Assembly (NCBI GenBank): GCA_023663505.1
Contig: JAMPHH010000019.1
Location: 1-52,455, forward strand
Direction of reading: 5' to 3'
Source: Muribaculum sp.
Lineage (GTDB): Bacteria > Bacillota > Clostridia > Lachnospirales > Lachnospiraceae
DNA length: 52,455 nucleotides
How positions within the stretch are numbered: position 1 is the first letter of the stretch; every line of letters begins with the position of its first letter. This document shows, in pieces, positions 25,428 through 34,190 of this stretch. The notes under the pieces are model-generated. The model was not told where the DNA came from, did no database searches, and saw only the letters and a list, made by a program, of their open reading frames with translations. A program made the position numbers and the translations under genes.

Positions 25428-25650
25428 GGTGGGAGAAGACAGGGAGTGTTTGGCGGACATTGGCGGAGGTTGGAGCGTTTTCTTATAGTGCGTCCGAAAC
25501 CTAGGGTGAAATGCGCACGGATGCGCATTTCAGGCTCTAGGTGCATAGATGCACCTTAGAGCCGACCCGCAAGTTGCAATCCCCTCCCCGCACTATTAGA
25601 AAACACCCAACCGCAGCCCGTCCGCCAAACACTCCCTGTCTTCTCCCACC
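25428..25650. repeat. 223-bp inverted repeat with perfect 31-bp ends and nested hairpins
   Basis: Bases 25428-25458 (starting GGTGGGAGAAGACAGGG) are the exact reverse complement of 25620-25650. Pairing resumes inward as GTTTTCTTATAGTGCG (25477-25492) against CGCACTATTAGAAAAC (25589-25604) with one mismatch. Two small hairpins sit in the centre: GAAATGCGCA/TGCGCATTTC around 25508-25531 and GGCTCTAGGTGCA/TGCACCTTAGAGCC around 25533-25563. It has no ORF and no obvious target duplication. It may be a MITE-like element or a very long stem-loop transcript end. Confidence 0.85.
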
Positions 25651-25724
25651 GCCCCCTCCACACGATTCAATAAATTTGCAATCCGAAACTCATAAAACCT
25701 AAAGAATTTGTCAGACAATATGCC

Positions 25725-25753
25725 TTTTCATAATTGGGAAAGTATGGTACAAT
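25725..25753 (+). promoter_or_regulatory. promoter of the phosphohexomutase gene
   Basis: TTTTCA (25725-25730), a 17-bp spacer and TACAAT (25748-25753), about 68 bp before the ATG. The -35 is weak. Confidence 0.5.
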
Positions 25754-25820
25754 ATTTTTATTCCCGATGCTTGCAGCGGGGTTGTTGACTCAGAATCAGA
25801 AATAGAAGGAGGAAGTAAAG

Positions 25821-27542
25821 ATGGGTTACATGGAGGATTACAAGTTCTGGTTGGAGGACGATTACTTTGATCAGGACACCAAGAAGGAGCTGGAGGGTAT
25901 CAAGGATAACGCGGCGGAGATCGAGGAGCGTTTCTACAAAGAGCTCGAGTTCGGCACCGGAGGAATGCGCGGCATTATCGGCGCGGGTACGAATCGCATG
26001 AATATCTATACTGTCCGCAAGGCTACACAGGGTTTGGCTAATTTTATCTTAAAGCAGGGCACTCAGTCCAAGGGGGTTGCCATTTCCTATGACAATCGCC
26101 GTATGTCCACCGAGTTTGCGAACGTGGCGGCGCTGTGTTTGGCTGCAAACGGCATCAAGGCATACATTTTCGAGAGCCTCAGACCCACTCCCGAGCTTTC
26201 CTTCGCACTGCGCACACTGGGATGCACCGCGGGCATCATGGTGACCGCAAGCCATAATCCCCCCGAGTACAACGGCTACAAGGTATACTGGGAGGACGGT
26301 GCGCAGGTGACGGCGCCCAAGGATAAAGAGATCATTACCGAGGTACTGAATATCAAGGACTATCACAGCCTGAAGACCATGGATAAGGACGAGGCGGTAA
26401 AGGCGGGGCTTTATCAGGTGATCGGCAAGGAGATTGACGACGCGTACATGGTAGAGCTGAAGAAACAGATCATTCACCCCGATATCATTGCCGAGGTAGC
26501 AAATGACATCAAGATCGTGTACACGCCTCTCTGTGGCACGGGTAATAAGCCTGTACAGCGTGTTTTGTCCGAGCTTGGCTTTAAGAATGTGTATGTGGTT
26601 CCCGAGCAGGAGAATCCCGACCCGAACTTCACTACACTGGAATACCCCAATCCGGAGGACCCCAAGGCGTTCACCTATGCGCTTAAGCTCGCCAAGGAGA
26701 AGGACGCAGATATCGTGCTGGCGACCGACCCCGATGCAGACCGTCTGGGCGTGTATGCAAAGGACAACAAGACCGGCGAGTATGTGGCATTTACCGGCAA
26801 TATGTCAGGTATGCTGATCGCTGAATATATTTTGCGGGAAAAGAAAGCCACCGGAACCATGCCCGTGAACCCCGCCATGATCACCACTATCGTGACCACC
26901 AATATGACCTTCCCCATCACTGCAAGCTATGGCGTGAAGCTGATCGAGGTGCTGACCGGATTTAAGTTTATCGGAGAGCAGATCAAGCTGTTTGAGCAGA
27001 CAGGCAGCAATAACTATGTGTTTGGCTTGGAGGAGTCCTATGGCTGCTTGGCGGGAACCCATGCGAGGGACAAGGATGCGATCGTGGCTGTGATGTGCCT
27101 GTGCGAGGTTGCCTCCTTCTGCAAGAAGCAGGGCAAGACCCTTTGGGATATGATGCTGGAGATGTATGAGAAATATGGATATTTCAAGGAGACCCAGTAC
27201 ACCATCACCCTGAAGGGAATCGACGGCGCGAAGCAGATTGCCGAGATCATGGATAAGCTGCGCAAGAATCCGCCCAAGGCATTTGGAGATCTGAAGGTGT
27301 TGAAGTTCCGCGACTATCAGGAGGACGTGATTCTGGATATGGAGACAGGGGAAAAGACCGCGACAGGGCTGCCCAAATCCAATGTGCTGTATTTTGAGCT
27401 GCCGGACAACAACTGGTGCTGCGCTCGTCCCTCCGGCACGGAGCCCAAGATTAAGTTCTACATCGGCGTAAAGGGTGACAGCATTGAGGACGCCGCCGCC
27501 AGAAACGCCAAGCTGACAGAGGATATCAAGGCATTGCTGTAA
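25821..27542 (+). CDS. phospho-sugar mutase (phosphoglucomutase/phosphomannomutase, PgcA type)
   Basis: 573 residues, the long form typical of Firmicute PgcA. Interconverts hexose-6-phosphate and hexose-1-phosphate. Four-domain alpha-D-phosphohexomutase marks are visible: FGTGGMRGIIGAGTNRMNIY at the N-terminus, the phosphoserine loop GIMVTASHNPPEYNGYKVYW, the Mg loop ATDPDADRLGV, the sugar-binding GLEESYG, and the phosphate-binding ARPSGTEPKIKFYI. It would supply glucose-1-phosphate for RfbA. The ATG follows AGAAGGAGGAAG. It has its own promoter and is closed by a terminator at 27571. Confidence 0.95.
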   Translation: MGYMEDYKFWLEDDYFDQDTKKELEGIKDNAAEIEERFYKELEFGTGGMRGIIGAGTNRMNIYTVRKATQGLANFILKQGTQSKGVAISYDNRRMSTEFANVAALCLAANGIKAYIFESLRPTPELSFALRTLGCTAGIMVTASHNPPEYNGYKVYWEDGAQVTAPKDKEIITEVLNIKDYHSLKTMDKDEAVKAGLYQVIGKEIDDAYMVELKKQIIHPDIIAEVANDIKIVYTPLCGTGNKPVQRVLSELGFKNVYVVPEQENPDPNFTTLEYPNPEDPKAFTYALKLAKEKDADIVLATDPDADRLGVYAKDNKTGEYVAFTGNMSGMLIAEYILREKKATGTMPVNPAMITTIVTTNMTFPITASYGVKLIEVLTGFKFIGEQIKLFEQTGSNNYVFGLEESYGCLAGTHARDKDAIVAVMCLCEVASFCKKQGKTLWDMMLEMYEKYGYFKETQYTITLKGIDGAKQIAEIMDKLRKNPPKAFGDLKVLKFRDYQEDVILDMETGEKTATGLPKSNVLYFELPDNNWCCARPSGTEPKIKFYIGVKGDSIEDAAARNAKLTEDIKALL

Positions 27543-27570
27543 AGCGGTGTAAAAAAGAAGAATACTTTAT

Positions 27571-27629
27571 GGAAGCAGCGAGTCCACACATTGATATTAG
27601 CAGTCATTGAACGGGGACTGGCTGCTTCC
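27571..27629 (+). terminator. probable terminator after the phosphohexomutase gene
   Basis: GGAAGCAGC (27571-27579) and AGTCC (27581-27585) pair with GGACT (27615-27619) and GCTGCTTCC (27621-27629) around a 29-nt loop. The T tail is weak, so some read-through into the next gene is likely. Confidence 0.55.
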
Positions 27630-27658
27630 TTATGTAAAATCATAATGTAAATTTTAAG

Positions 27659-29155
27659 ATGCTCAGAAAGGAACGGGATCCGGCAGTGGGAGTGTTTCGA
27701 TTGTCCAATTTGAGAAAAACTGTATATTATCTGCGGCGCAATGGAATTACTAACACATGTTATGCAATAAAAGAGCGACTGTCCGCAGGCAAGGAGCCTC
27801 CCTATGTCTACCAAGCGCCCTCCAAGGAGACACTCGAGCATCAGCACAGGGCTGTCTTGGAGAATCAAGCGGCGGGGCTTTACGAGGGAATCCGTTTCAG
27901 TATCGTGGTTCCAACATATCGCACCGTGCCCAAATATCTGATAGAGCTGATAGAATCCGTGAAGGCGCAAAGCTATCCTTATTGGGAGCTGATTCTGGCG
28001 GACGCCACGGAGGACGACAGTGTGCGCGCCATTGTGGAGGGGCAGCGGGAGCATAAAGGGGATTGCAGCTCAGAGGATTTGCGTCCGGAGAATAGAGTGA
28101 TAAGCGTTGGGGAGTATCAAGCAGGTAATATTTTATATATGAAGCTATCCCGAAATGCGGGAATTGCCGCAAATACCAACGAGGCGTTAAAATATGTCAA
28201 GGGTGATTATGTCGGACTCTTGGATCACGATGACCTTCTGACTCCCGATGCTCTCTTTGAGATGGCGGAGGCTGTCCGAAGGGAGAGGGAGCAGGGACGC
28301 TTCCCACAGCTTCTTTATTCAGACGAGGACAAATGTGATGGGGAAGCCACAAATTACTTCGAGCCAAACCTTAAAGAAAAGTTTAATTATGATTTAATAT
28401 TGAGCAATAATTACATCTGTCATTTTATGGCATTGGACAATCAATTGATGCAAAAGCTGCAATTGCGCCCTGAGTATGACGGGGCGCAGGATTATGACCT
28501 GATACTGCGCGCCGTTACGGAGCTGGGGATTCCCGAAGAGCCATCCAAGGAAAGGCTGATCTGTCATGTGCCCAAGGTGCTCTACCATTGGCGCTGTCAT
28601 ACCGCTTCCACCGCGGAGAACCCTCATAGCAAGGATTACGCTTATCAGGCGGGACAGAGGGCTCTGCAGGATCATCTTGCGCAAAATCATGTCAATGCCA
28701 AGGTGCTGCCATTGAAGCATTTGGGCTTTTATCAGGCAGAATATGTCGAGGGTGGGATTTTTGAGGAGAGACCGGATCTGGGCGCCGTGGGAGGTGTGGT
28801 TCTCCGCCATGGGAAAATAGTGGGCGGACGGATGGACGAGGAGGGCAGAGTGTACTATGGCAGGCTTCCCGCCCGATACAGCGGGTATCTGCACAAGGCG
28901 GAGCTCACGCAGGACGCGGAGGCGGTGGATATCCGCTGCATCACCCTGCGCAAGGAGCTTTGGCAGGTGTTTGAAGATATAACGGGTGTGATTTATCGCT
29001 GCCGAGAGGGTGAAGGCTTCTTTGACGTGTCCGCCCTGCCCGAAGGGGTTGATTATAAGGAATTGAGTCTGAAGCTTTGCAGGGCGATCAGGGAGCGGGG
29101 CTATCGTATCCTATGGTGCAGGAAGGACGAGCTTGTGGCTCAGGAGAAAGCATGA
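27659..29155 (+). CDS. GT2 glycosyltransferase
   Basis: 498 residues. A short basic helix region (LSNLRKTVYYLRRNG) leads into one GT2 domain (about 78-330: FSIVVPTYRTVPKYLIELIE, then YVGLLDHDDLLTPDAL with the DHDD metal motif, and the VLYHWRCHTAST segment). The C-terminal about 120 residues resemble a shortened second GT half (DLGAVGGVVLRHGKIVGG). It should act at the cytoplasmic face on the lipid-linked glycan; donor unknown. No strong ribosome binding site precedes the ATG at 27659, so a start a few codons later is possible. It overlaps the next gene by 4 bp (ATGA), a sign of coupled translation. Confidence 0.85.
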   Translation: MLRKERDPAVGVFRLSNLRKTVYYLRRNGITNTCYAIKERLSAGKEPPYVYQAPSKETLEHQHRAVLENQAAGLYEGIRFSIVVPTYRTVPKYLIELIESVKAQSYPYWELILADATEDDSVRAIVEGQREHKGDCSSEDLRPENRVISVGEYQAGNILYMKLSRNAGIAANTNEALKYVKGDYVGLLDHDDLLTPDALFEMAEAVRREREQGRFPQLLYSDEDKCDGEATNYFEPNLKEKFNYDLILSNNYICHFMALDNQLMQKLQLRPEYDGAQDYDLILRAVTELGIPEEPSKERLICHVPKVLYHWRCHTASTAENPHSKDYAYQAGQRALQDHLAQNHVNAKVLPLKHLGFYQAEYVEGGIFEERPDLGAVGGVVLRHGKIVGGRMDEEGRVYYGRLPARYSGYLHKAELTQDAEAVDIRCITLRKELWQVFEDITGVIYRCREGEGFFDVSALPEGVDYKELSLKLCRAIRERGYRILWCRKDELVAQEKA

Positions 29156-30132
29156 ATAAAACAACTATTGTTATACCAAATTATAATGGAATAAAATTTT
29201 TGAAGCCATGTCTGGAGTCCCTGTATGCGCAGGAGGCAGACACGCCACCCTTCGAGGTGCTTGTGGTGGATAATGCCTCGGGAGATGGCAGCGCGGAGCA
29301 GGCGGAGCAGCTTTTTCCGGATATCCGTATGATCAGGCTCGACGTCAACACGGGCTTTTGCCATGCGGTGAATGTGGGTATTCAGGCGTCGGATTCCCCT
29401 TATATTATCCTGCTGAACAATGACACCAAGGTGAGCTCCGGCTTTGTCAAGGCGCTCTATGAAGCTATCCGAAGGGATTCAAGGATATTCTCCGTCAGCG
29501 CAAGGATGCTGATGTGGGACAGGCCGGAGCTGATTGATGATGCCGGCGACAGATATCATGTGCTGGGCTGGGCGTATGCAAGGGGAAAGGGCAAGCCCGC
29601 CGCACGTTATGGGAAAAGGGCAGAGATCTTCTCCGCCTGCGGCGGGGCGGCAATTTATCGAAGAAGCATCTTGGAGGAGATAGGGCTTTTTGACGAGCTG
29701 CATTTTGCGTATCTGGAGGATTTGGACATAGGATACAGGGCTCGGATTCACGGTTATCGGAATCTGTACGAGCCCAAGGCGAGAGTGCTGCATTACGGCA
29801 GCGCGTCCACAGGCTCCCGCTACAATCCGCGCAAGACGGAGCTTTCCTCCGCCAACAATGTCTATGTGATCTACAAGAACATGCCCTTGATACAGATTAT
29901 CTGGAACATGCCCTTTTTGCTGTGCGGCTTTTTCGTAAAATGGCTGTTTTTTTGCCGCAAGCATATGGGAAAAATCTACCTGAAGGGTCTTGTGAAGGGG
30001 CTCAAGCGGTGCCTTGGCAGGGAAGGACGTTCCCACAAGGTCACGTTCTCATTAAGCAATCTGCGCCATTATCTGGCAATTCAGTGGCAATTGTATGTCA
30101 ATCTGATTCTTTTTCTGACGGGCAAAGGGTGA
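29152..30132 (+). CDS. GT2 glycosyltransferase, rhamnosyltransferase-like
   Basis: 326 residues. GT2 domain starts at once (TTIVIPNYNGIKFLKPCLES), with FEVLVVDNASGDGS, the metal motif ILLNNDTKVS, and EDLDIGYRARIHGYRN as the acceptor-side acidic motif. A VLHYGSASTGS segment and one C-terminal hydrophobic stretch (IIWNMPFLLCGFFVKWLFF) suggest peripheral membrane attachment. This resembles the WbbL/RfbF-type group that transfers rhamnose, but the sugar is not proven. The start is the ATG at 29152, overlapping the previous stop codon and following CAGGAGAAAG. Confidence 0.88.
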   Translation: MNKTTIVIPNYNGIKFLKPCLESLYAQEADTPPFEVLVVDNASGDGSAEQAEQLFPDIRMIRLDVNTGFCHAVNVGIQASDSPYIILLNNDTKVSSGFVKALYEAIRRDSRIFSVSARMLMWDRPELIDDAGDRYHVLGWAYARGKGKPAARYGKRAEIFSACGGAAIYRRSILEEIGLFDELHFAYLEDLDIGYRARIHGYRNLYEPKARVLHYGSASTGSRYNPRKTELSSANNVYVIYKNMPLIQIIWNMPFLLCGFFVKWLFFCRKHMGKIYLKGLVKGLKRCLGREGRSHKVTFSLSNLRHYLAIQWQLYVNLILFLTGKG

Positions 30133-30187
30133 ACGAAATTAAGATTGTTTGTGGCGCAGTCTATCAGACTGTATTATCGCAGGTACA

Positions 30188-30212
30188 GCCTGCGATATGC
30201 GGAGGTATAAGC
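30188..30212 (+). repeat. 25-nt intergenic repeat, copy 2 (GATAT-loop hairpin)
   Basis: Matches 15987-16011 at 22 of 25 positions. Relative to copy 1, a U.G pair becomes C-G and a U-A pair becomes U.G in the CCTGY/GCRGG stem, while the outermost C-G pair is lost. It overlaps the hairpin at 30175-30197. Confidence 0.5.
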
Positions 30213-30378
30213 GCTCAGAATTTATAGAAATATAAAAAAAGCAGATACTACACAAGGATGCACGCATACAAATTTGAATGCAAGCATTCAAATGCACATT
30301 TCAGGTTCAATTTGCATGGTTCTGAAGAACTATCAAATTCTTAAGAAATCATAAGAATTAGCTTCATAAATACTTAAG

Positions 30379-30408
30379 TTGACGATAGACGCTGTATTCT
30401 TGTAGAAT
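30379..30408 (+). promoter_or_regulatory. promoter of the sugar-transferase/LCP operon
   Basis: TTGACG (30379-30384), an 18-bp spacer and TAGAAT (30403-30408), 36 bp before the GTG at 30444. Confidence 0.65.
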
Positions 30409-30443
30409 AAACTACAGGTAAGGGCTTTTTTGAAGGATACCGG

Positions 30444-31859
30444 GTGACGCTTATGATAAAAGACAATCAGAAGGTATTTAACAGATTGCTGGTCATAATG
30501 GATGCGGCGATTATTGCTGTCTCCTTTATGCTTGCCTATTTTGTGAAATTCTATGTCCTGAATGACGGCCCCGGACCCGGGGTGCTGCCGGCGGAGGATT
30601 ATATGGCGCTTTTGCCCTTTCTCGTGCCGGGGTTCATCCTGCTGTACTACCGATGCGGCGTCTATGCGCCAAAGCGCACGGTACGGATCAAATTCGAGAT
30701 CTATGGCATCATTCAGGCCAATACCATCGGTCTTGCGGCGATGATCATCATTCTCTATATGATTGTCAAGGAGATCAACTACTCCCGTTCGGTCATCATG
30801 TTTTTTTATATGATGAACATATGTTTCACGGGCGGTCTGCGCATCGTGCTTCGGAAAAGTCTCCGAACCATGCGCAGGAAGGGATACAACCTCAAGCATA
30901 TCCTGTTGGTGGGGTATTCTCGGGCGGCGGAGGAATATATAGACCGTCTGCACGACAATCCGCAGTGGGGATATGTGGTATGCGGCATTTTGGACGACCA
31001 TATTCCCGCGGGAACCATCTACAAGGGCGTTAAGGTGTTGGGCAGCTTGGGGAATCTGGAGATCATCCTGCCGGAGAACAAGCTGGATGAAATAGCCATT
31101 ACGCTTTCGCTAAAGGATTATGACCATTTGGCAGATACTGTCAATATTTGTGAGAAGTCAGGAGTCCATACTAAGTTTATACCGGATTACAACAGCCTGA
31201 TCCCGACAAAACCTTACACGGAGGATCTGATGGGGCTTCCGGTCATCAATATCCGCTATGTGCCGCTGACCAATACCGGCAATCAGATGGTGAAGCGGGC
31301 GATAGATATCGTGGGGTCGCTTTGCGGCATTATCATCACGTCCCCTATCATGCTGATCTGTGCTGTCGCCGTGAAAATGAGCAGCCCGGGACCGGTGATC
31401 TTCAAGCAGGAGAGGGTGGGACTGCACAACAAACCGTTTTATATGTACAAATTCCGAAGCATGGAGCAGCAGTCCTCCAACAAGGAGAAAAAGGCTTGGA
31501 CCGTGAAGGACGACCCGAGGGTCACCCGCACGGGAAAGGTGCTCAGACGAACCAGCTTAGATGAGCTGCCGCAGCTTTTCAATATTTTAAGGGGAGATAT
31601 GAGCCTTGTGGGACCAAGGCCGGAGAGACCGCTCTTTGTGGAGAAATTCCGTGAGGAGATCCCCCGCTATATGGTCAAGCATCAGGTGCGCCCGGGGCTT
31701 ACCGGATGGGCGCAGGTGAATGGACTCAGGGGAGACACCTCCATTCGCAAAAGGATTGAATATGATATTTATTATATCGAGAACTGGACACTCGGTTTCG
31801 ATATAAAAATAATATTCCTGACATTTTTTACAGGATTTATCAACAAAAACGCTTATTAA
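30444..31859 (+). CDS. polyprenyl-phosphate sugar-1-phosphate transferase (WbaP/CpsE family)
   Basis: 471 residues. Starts glycan assembly by moving a sugar-1-phosphate from a UDP-sugar to undecaprenyl phosphate. Four N-terminal membrane segments lead to a CoA-binding-like/Rossmann region (about 145-270) and a fifth hydrophobic segment (about 280-305). The catalytic bacterial sugar-transferase domain follows: QERVGLHNKPFYMYKFRSM, TRTGKVLRRTSLDELPQL, and MSLVGPRPERPLFVE with the DE and PRP motifs. The GTG at 30444 has GAAGGA six bases upstream; an ATG at 30453 (MIKDNQ) is nearly as good and matches the usual family start. The LCP gene follows within 25 bp. Confidence 0.92.
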   Translation: MTLMIKDNQKVFNRLLVIMDAAIIAVSFMLAYFVKFYVLNDGPGPGVLPAEDYMALLPFLVPGFILLYYRCGVYAPKRTVRIKFEIYGIIQANTIGLAAMIIILYMIVKEINYSRSVIMFFYMMNICFTGGLRIVLRKSLRTMRRKGYNLKHILLVGYSRAAEEYIDRLHDNPQWGYVVCGILDDHIPAGTIYKGVKVLGSLGNLEIILPENKLDEIAITLSLKDYDHLADTVNICEKSGVHTKFIPDYNSLIPTKPYTEDLMGLPVINIRYVPLTNTGNQMVKRAIDIVGSLCGIIITSPIMLICAVAVKMSSPGPVIFKQERVGLHNKPFYMYKFRSMEQQSSNKEKKAWTVKDDPRVTRTGKVLRRTSLDELPQLFNILRGDMSLVGPRPERPLFVEKFREEIPRYMVKHQVRPGLTGWAQVNGLRGDTSIRKRIEYDIYYIENWTLGFDIKIIFLTFFTGFINKNAY

Positions 31860-31882
31860 CACAGATGAAGGAGAAAAAGACT

Positions 31883-33016
31883 ATGGCACAGAATTCCGAA
31901 AGAGCTGCAGGGACGAGACAAAAGGCGGCAAGAGGCAAGAGCAAGGTGATCATTTTTGCGATTGAGATTTTTTTGATTCTCATCATGCTGGCGGTGCTCT
32001 TCTATGTAATGACCAGAGATGAGAGCGGTCCCTATCGGGCACAGGAGCTTAATCCGGATGATTTGATCAACGAGGAAGTGCTTAACAAGAATCAGGGCGG
32101 CGAGAACACACCTGTGGTCGAGCCCGGTGTGATGGTGGATACAGGCTATATGAACATCGCGTTGTTTGGCGTTGATGCGACCACGGAGAGCGGGATTTTT
32201 AAGGGAAGCAATAGCGACAGTATCATGATCGCGAGCATTGATATGGATACCGGAGATATCAAGCTGGTCAGTGTGTACCGCGATACCTTCCTGAACGTGG
32301 GAACGGACGAGTACCGCAAATGCAATTACGCATACCAAGCAGGCGGCGCGCCTCAGGCGATCAAGATGCTCAACATGAACCTTGACATGGATATCACTAA
32401 TTTTATCACGGTAAATTATCATGCCCTGATTGATCTGGTGGATGGTCTCGGCGGCATCTACATTGACGTGGACAATAATGAGCTCAAACATATCAACAAT
32501 TACCAGATTACCATAGACAAGGATTTGAAGCTGGGCGGCTATACCCCTGTGAAGGAGACTGGATATCAGAAGCTTAACGGTCTACAAGTTGCGGCTTACT
32601 GCCGTATCCGATACAATGTGCCCGGCGGTGATTTCGGACGCGCCTCCAACCAGCGCGAGGTGATCAAGGCGATTGAGGAACAGGCTAAGAAGACAGATAG
32701 TGTAACTCTGCTCAGTGTATTTAATAAAGTGATTGAGGAGGTATATACCAGCATAGACAACAAGGATTTGATGGAGCTGGTGACCAATATCGGCAATTAC
32801 CGGATTGTGGAGGAGGGCGGCTTCCCCGAGGAGACCATGCGCACGACAGGCAATATCGGCGCGAAGGGTGACTGCGTAGTTCCCATGGATTTGGAGAGCA
32901 ATGTGGTATGGCTGCATCAATTCCTGTTTGATGACGAGGACTATGCCGTATCCGGTACCGTCAAGGAGTATAGCCAATCGATTAAGAGCAAGACATCAGC
33001 CTACCTCAACCGATAA
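31883..33016 (+). CDS. LytR-CpsA-Psr (LCP) family wall-polymer ligase
   Basis: 377 residues. A cytoplasmic Lys/Arg-rich head, one membrane segment (about 21-44) and an extracellular LCP domain (about 95-300). Seen motifs are NIALFGVDATTE, SDSIMIASIDMDTGDIKLVS, VYRDTFLNV with the pyrophosphate-binding Arg, and later AYCRIRYNVPGGDFGRASNQREV, whose Arg residues are the second conserved set. The family moves phosphorylated glycans from polyprenyl pyrophosphate to peptidoglycan. The ATG at 31883 is chosen because AAGGAG lies nine bases upstream; an in-frame ATG at 31865 overlaps that site. Ends with a strong terminator. Confidence 0.93.
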   Translation: MAQNSERAAGTRQKAARGKSKVIIFAIEIFLILIMLAVLFYVMTRDESGPYRAQELNPDDLINEEVLNKNQGGENTPVVEPGVMVDTGYMNIALFGVDATTESGIFKGSNSDSIMIASIDMDTGDIKLVSVYRDTFLNVGTDEYRKCNYAYQAGGAPQAIKMLNMNLDMDITNFITVNYHALIDLVDGLGGIYIDVDNNELKHINNYQITIDKDLKLGGYTPVKETGYQKLNGLQVAAYCRIRYNVPGGDFGRASNQREVIKAIEEQAKKTDSVTLLSVFNKVIEEVYTSIDNKDLMELVTNIGNYRIVEEGGFPEETMRTTGNIGAKGDCVVPMDLESNVVWLHQFLFDDEDYAVSGTVKEYSQSIKSKTSAYLNR

Positions 33017-33080
33017 CCGACATCAGTGATACAATTCAGCGGAAGGCTGCTGTAACGACACGATAATGATAACGCAGAGC

Positions 33081-33113
33081 AAGGGAGCCCTAAAATAACA
33101 GGCTCCCTTTATT
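33081..33113 (+). terminator. terminator after the LCP gene
   Basis: AAGGGAGCC (33081-33089) pairs with GGCTCCCTT (33101-33109), followed by TTATTT. The sequence ATGCATACGC follows immediately, as it does after hairpins at 39612 and 44070. Confidence 0.85.
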
Positions 33114-33136
33114 TATGCATACGCCAATTTTTATAC

Positions 33137-33165
33137 TTGTGCAGTCCCCCTGATTCAAGTATAAT
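33137..33165 (+). promoter_or_regulatory. promoter of the GT2 gene at 33192
   Basis: TTGTGC (33137-33142), a 17-bp spacer and TATAAT (33160-33165), 26 bp before the ATG. It closely resembles the clpX promoter at 49545. Confidence 0.7.
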
Positions 33166-33191
33166 GGGGAAAGAATATGAGGAGTGACACC

Positions 33192-34115
33192 ATGGACATT
33201 GACATTATCATCCCGCTATACAAGCCGGGAGAAGAATTATTCACTCTCTTGGACCGTCTGGAGAGTCAGACAATTCCGGTCAACAGTATTATTTTGATGA
33301 ATACTGAGGAAAAATATTTTCAACGGCTGGTTTATGGGACGGATTTCTCCCATAAATATAAAAATGTAAAGGTTTTCCATCTCTCAAAGCGCGAGTTCGA
33401 CCACGGGCGCACCAGACGCAGGGGGGTATCCAAGTCGTCGGCGGAGGTTTTTGTGATGATGACGCAGGACGCCATGCCCGAGGACGAATTCCTGTTGGAG
33501 AGACTGGTGGAGCATTTGAAGGGTGACGTGGCGGTCTCCTATGCCAGACAGCTTCCCGCCCCCGACAGCGACGTGCTGGAGCAGTTTAGCAGGCGGTTCA
33601 ACTATCCCGACCGGTCCTGTATCAAGTCAGGGGAGGATTTGGAGCGGCTGGGCATCAAGACCTATTTTTGCTCCAATGTATGCGCGGCGTACCGCAGGGA
33701 GCTCTATGACAAGCTGGGGGGATTTGTCAAGCACGCTATCTTTAACGAGGATATGATCTACGCGGCGGGAGCCGTGAAGTCGGGCTACCGCATCGCATAC
33801 GAGGCGGAGGCGAGGGTGATCCATTCGCACAATTACAATTGCAGACAGCAGTTTCGGCGCAATTTTGATCTGGGCGTCTCACAGGCGCAGCATCCGGAGA
33901 TTTTCGCCGATATCAAGTCGGAGTCAGAGGGAATGCGCATGATGAAGTCTGTCGTCTCCTATCTGAAGGAGAAGCATATGAGCAAGAGGATACCGTATTT
34001 TTATTTACAATGCTTCTGTAAATATGCGGGGTTCCTGTTGGGAAAGCATTACAGAAAGCTTCCCCGCAGACTGGTGAGGAAATGCAGCGCGAGCCCTGAT
34101 TATTGGCAGGCATAG
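33192..34115 (+). CDS. GT2 glycosyltransferase, rhamnosyltransferase-like
   Basis: 307 residues. GT2 domain with DIDIIIPLYKPGEELFTLLD at the N-terminus, an RRRGVSKSSAEVFVMMTQDAMP segment holding the metal-binding QDA motif, and FNEDMIYAAGAVKSGY. The TQDA motif in place of DxD and the HSHNYNCRQQFRRNFDLG tail are typical of the RfbF-like rhamnosyltransferase group (inference from family resemblance). It likely adds a side or primer sugar to the wall glycan. Start at 33192 is favoured over 33177 because GAGGAG lies seven bases upstream of the former. It is separate from the main cluster, with its own promoter, just before glmS. Confidence 0.88.
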   Translation: MDIDIIIPLYKPGEELFTLLDRLESQTIPVNSIILMNTEEKYFQRLVYGTDFSHKYKNVKVFHLSKREFDHGRTRRRGVSKSSAEVFVMMTQDAMPEDEFLLERLVEHLKGDVAVSYARQLPAPDSDVLEQFSRRFNYPDRSCIKSGEDLERLGIKTYFCSNVCAAYRRELYDKLGGFVKHAIFNEDMIYAAGAVKSGYRIAYEAEARVIHSHNYNCRQQFRRNFDLGVSQAQHPEIFADIKSESEGMRMMKSVVSYLKEKHMSKRIPYFYLQCFCKYAGFLLGKHYRKLPRRLVRKCSASPDYWQA

Positions 34116-34190
34116 CAGGATAAATCATAGCGGGAAATGTTATCAGGAAGATGTATCAGGAAAATATAACGATAAACCGGAGGATTATAT

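Larger units (their letters stand above)
25366..25820. other. 455-bp intergenic region with a long inverted repeat
   Basis: No ORF is credible here. The stretch holds the 223-bp inverted-repeat structure (25428-25650), which may also end the upstream operon, and the promoter of the phosphohexomutase gene (25725-25753). Confidence 0.8.
30133..30443. other. 311-bp intergenic region with several perfect hairpins
   Basis: Between a GT2 gene and the sugar-transferase gene. It holds CAGTCT-ATC-AGACTG (30157-30171), a perfect 9-bp hairpin TATCGCAGG-tacag-CCTGCGATA (30175-30197), the 25-nt repeat copy 2 (30188-30212), a near-palindrome TTTGAATGC-aa-GCATTCAAA (30273-30292) and a promoter (30379-30408). 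None of the hairpins is followed by a T run. No ORF is credible. Confidence 0.75.

Noticed and set aside
25428..25650. Insertion sequence
   Set aside because: It has terminal inverted repeats but no transposase ORF and no visible target duplication, so at most it is a non-autonomous element.
34116..34190. glmS ribozyme upstream of glmS
   Set aside because: The gap is only 75 bp and lacks the ribozyme core; nothing similar is seen in the 3' end of the preceding gene.
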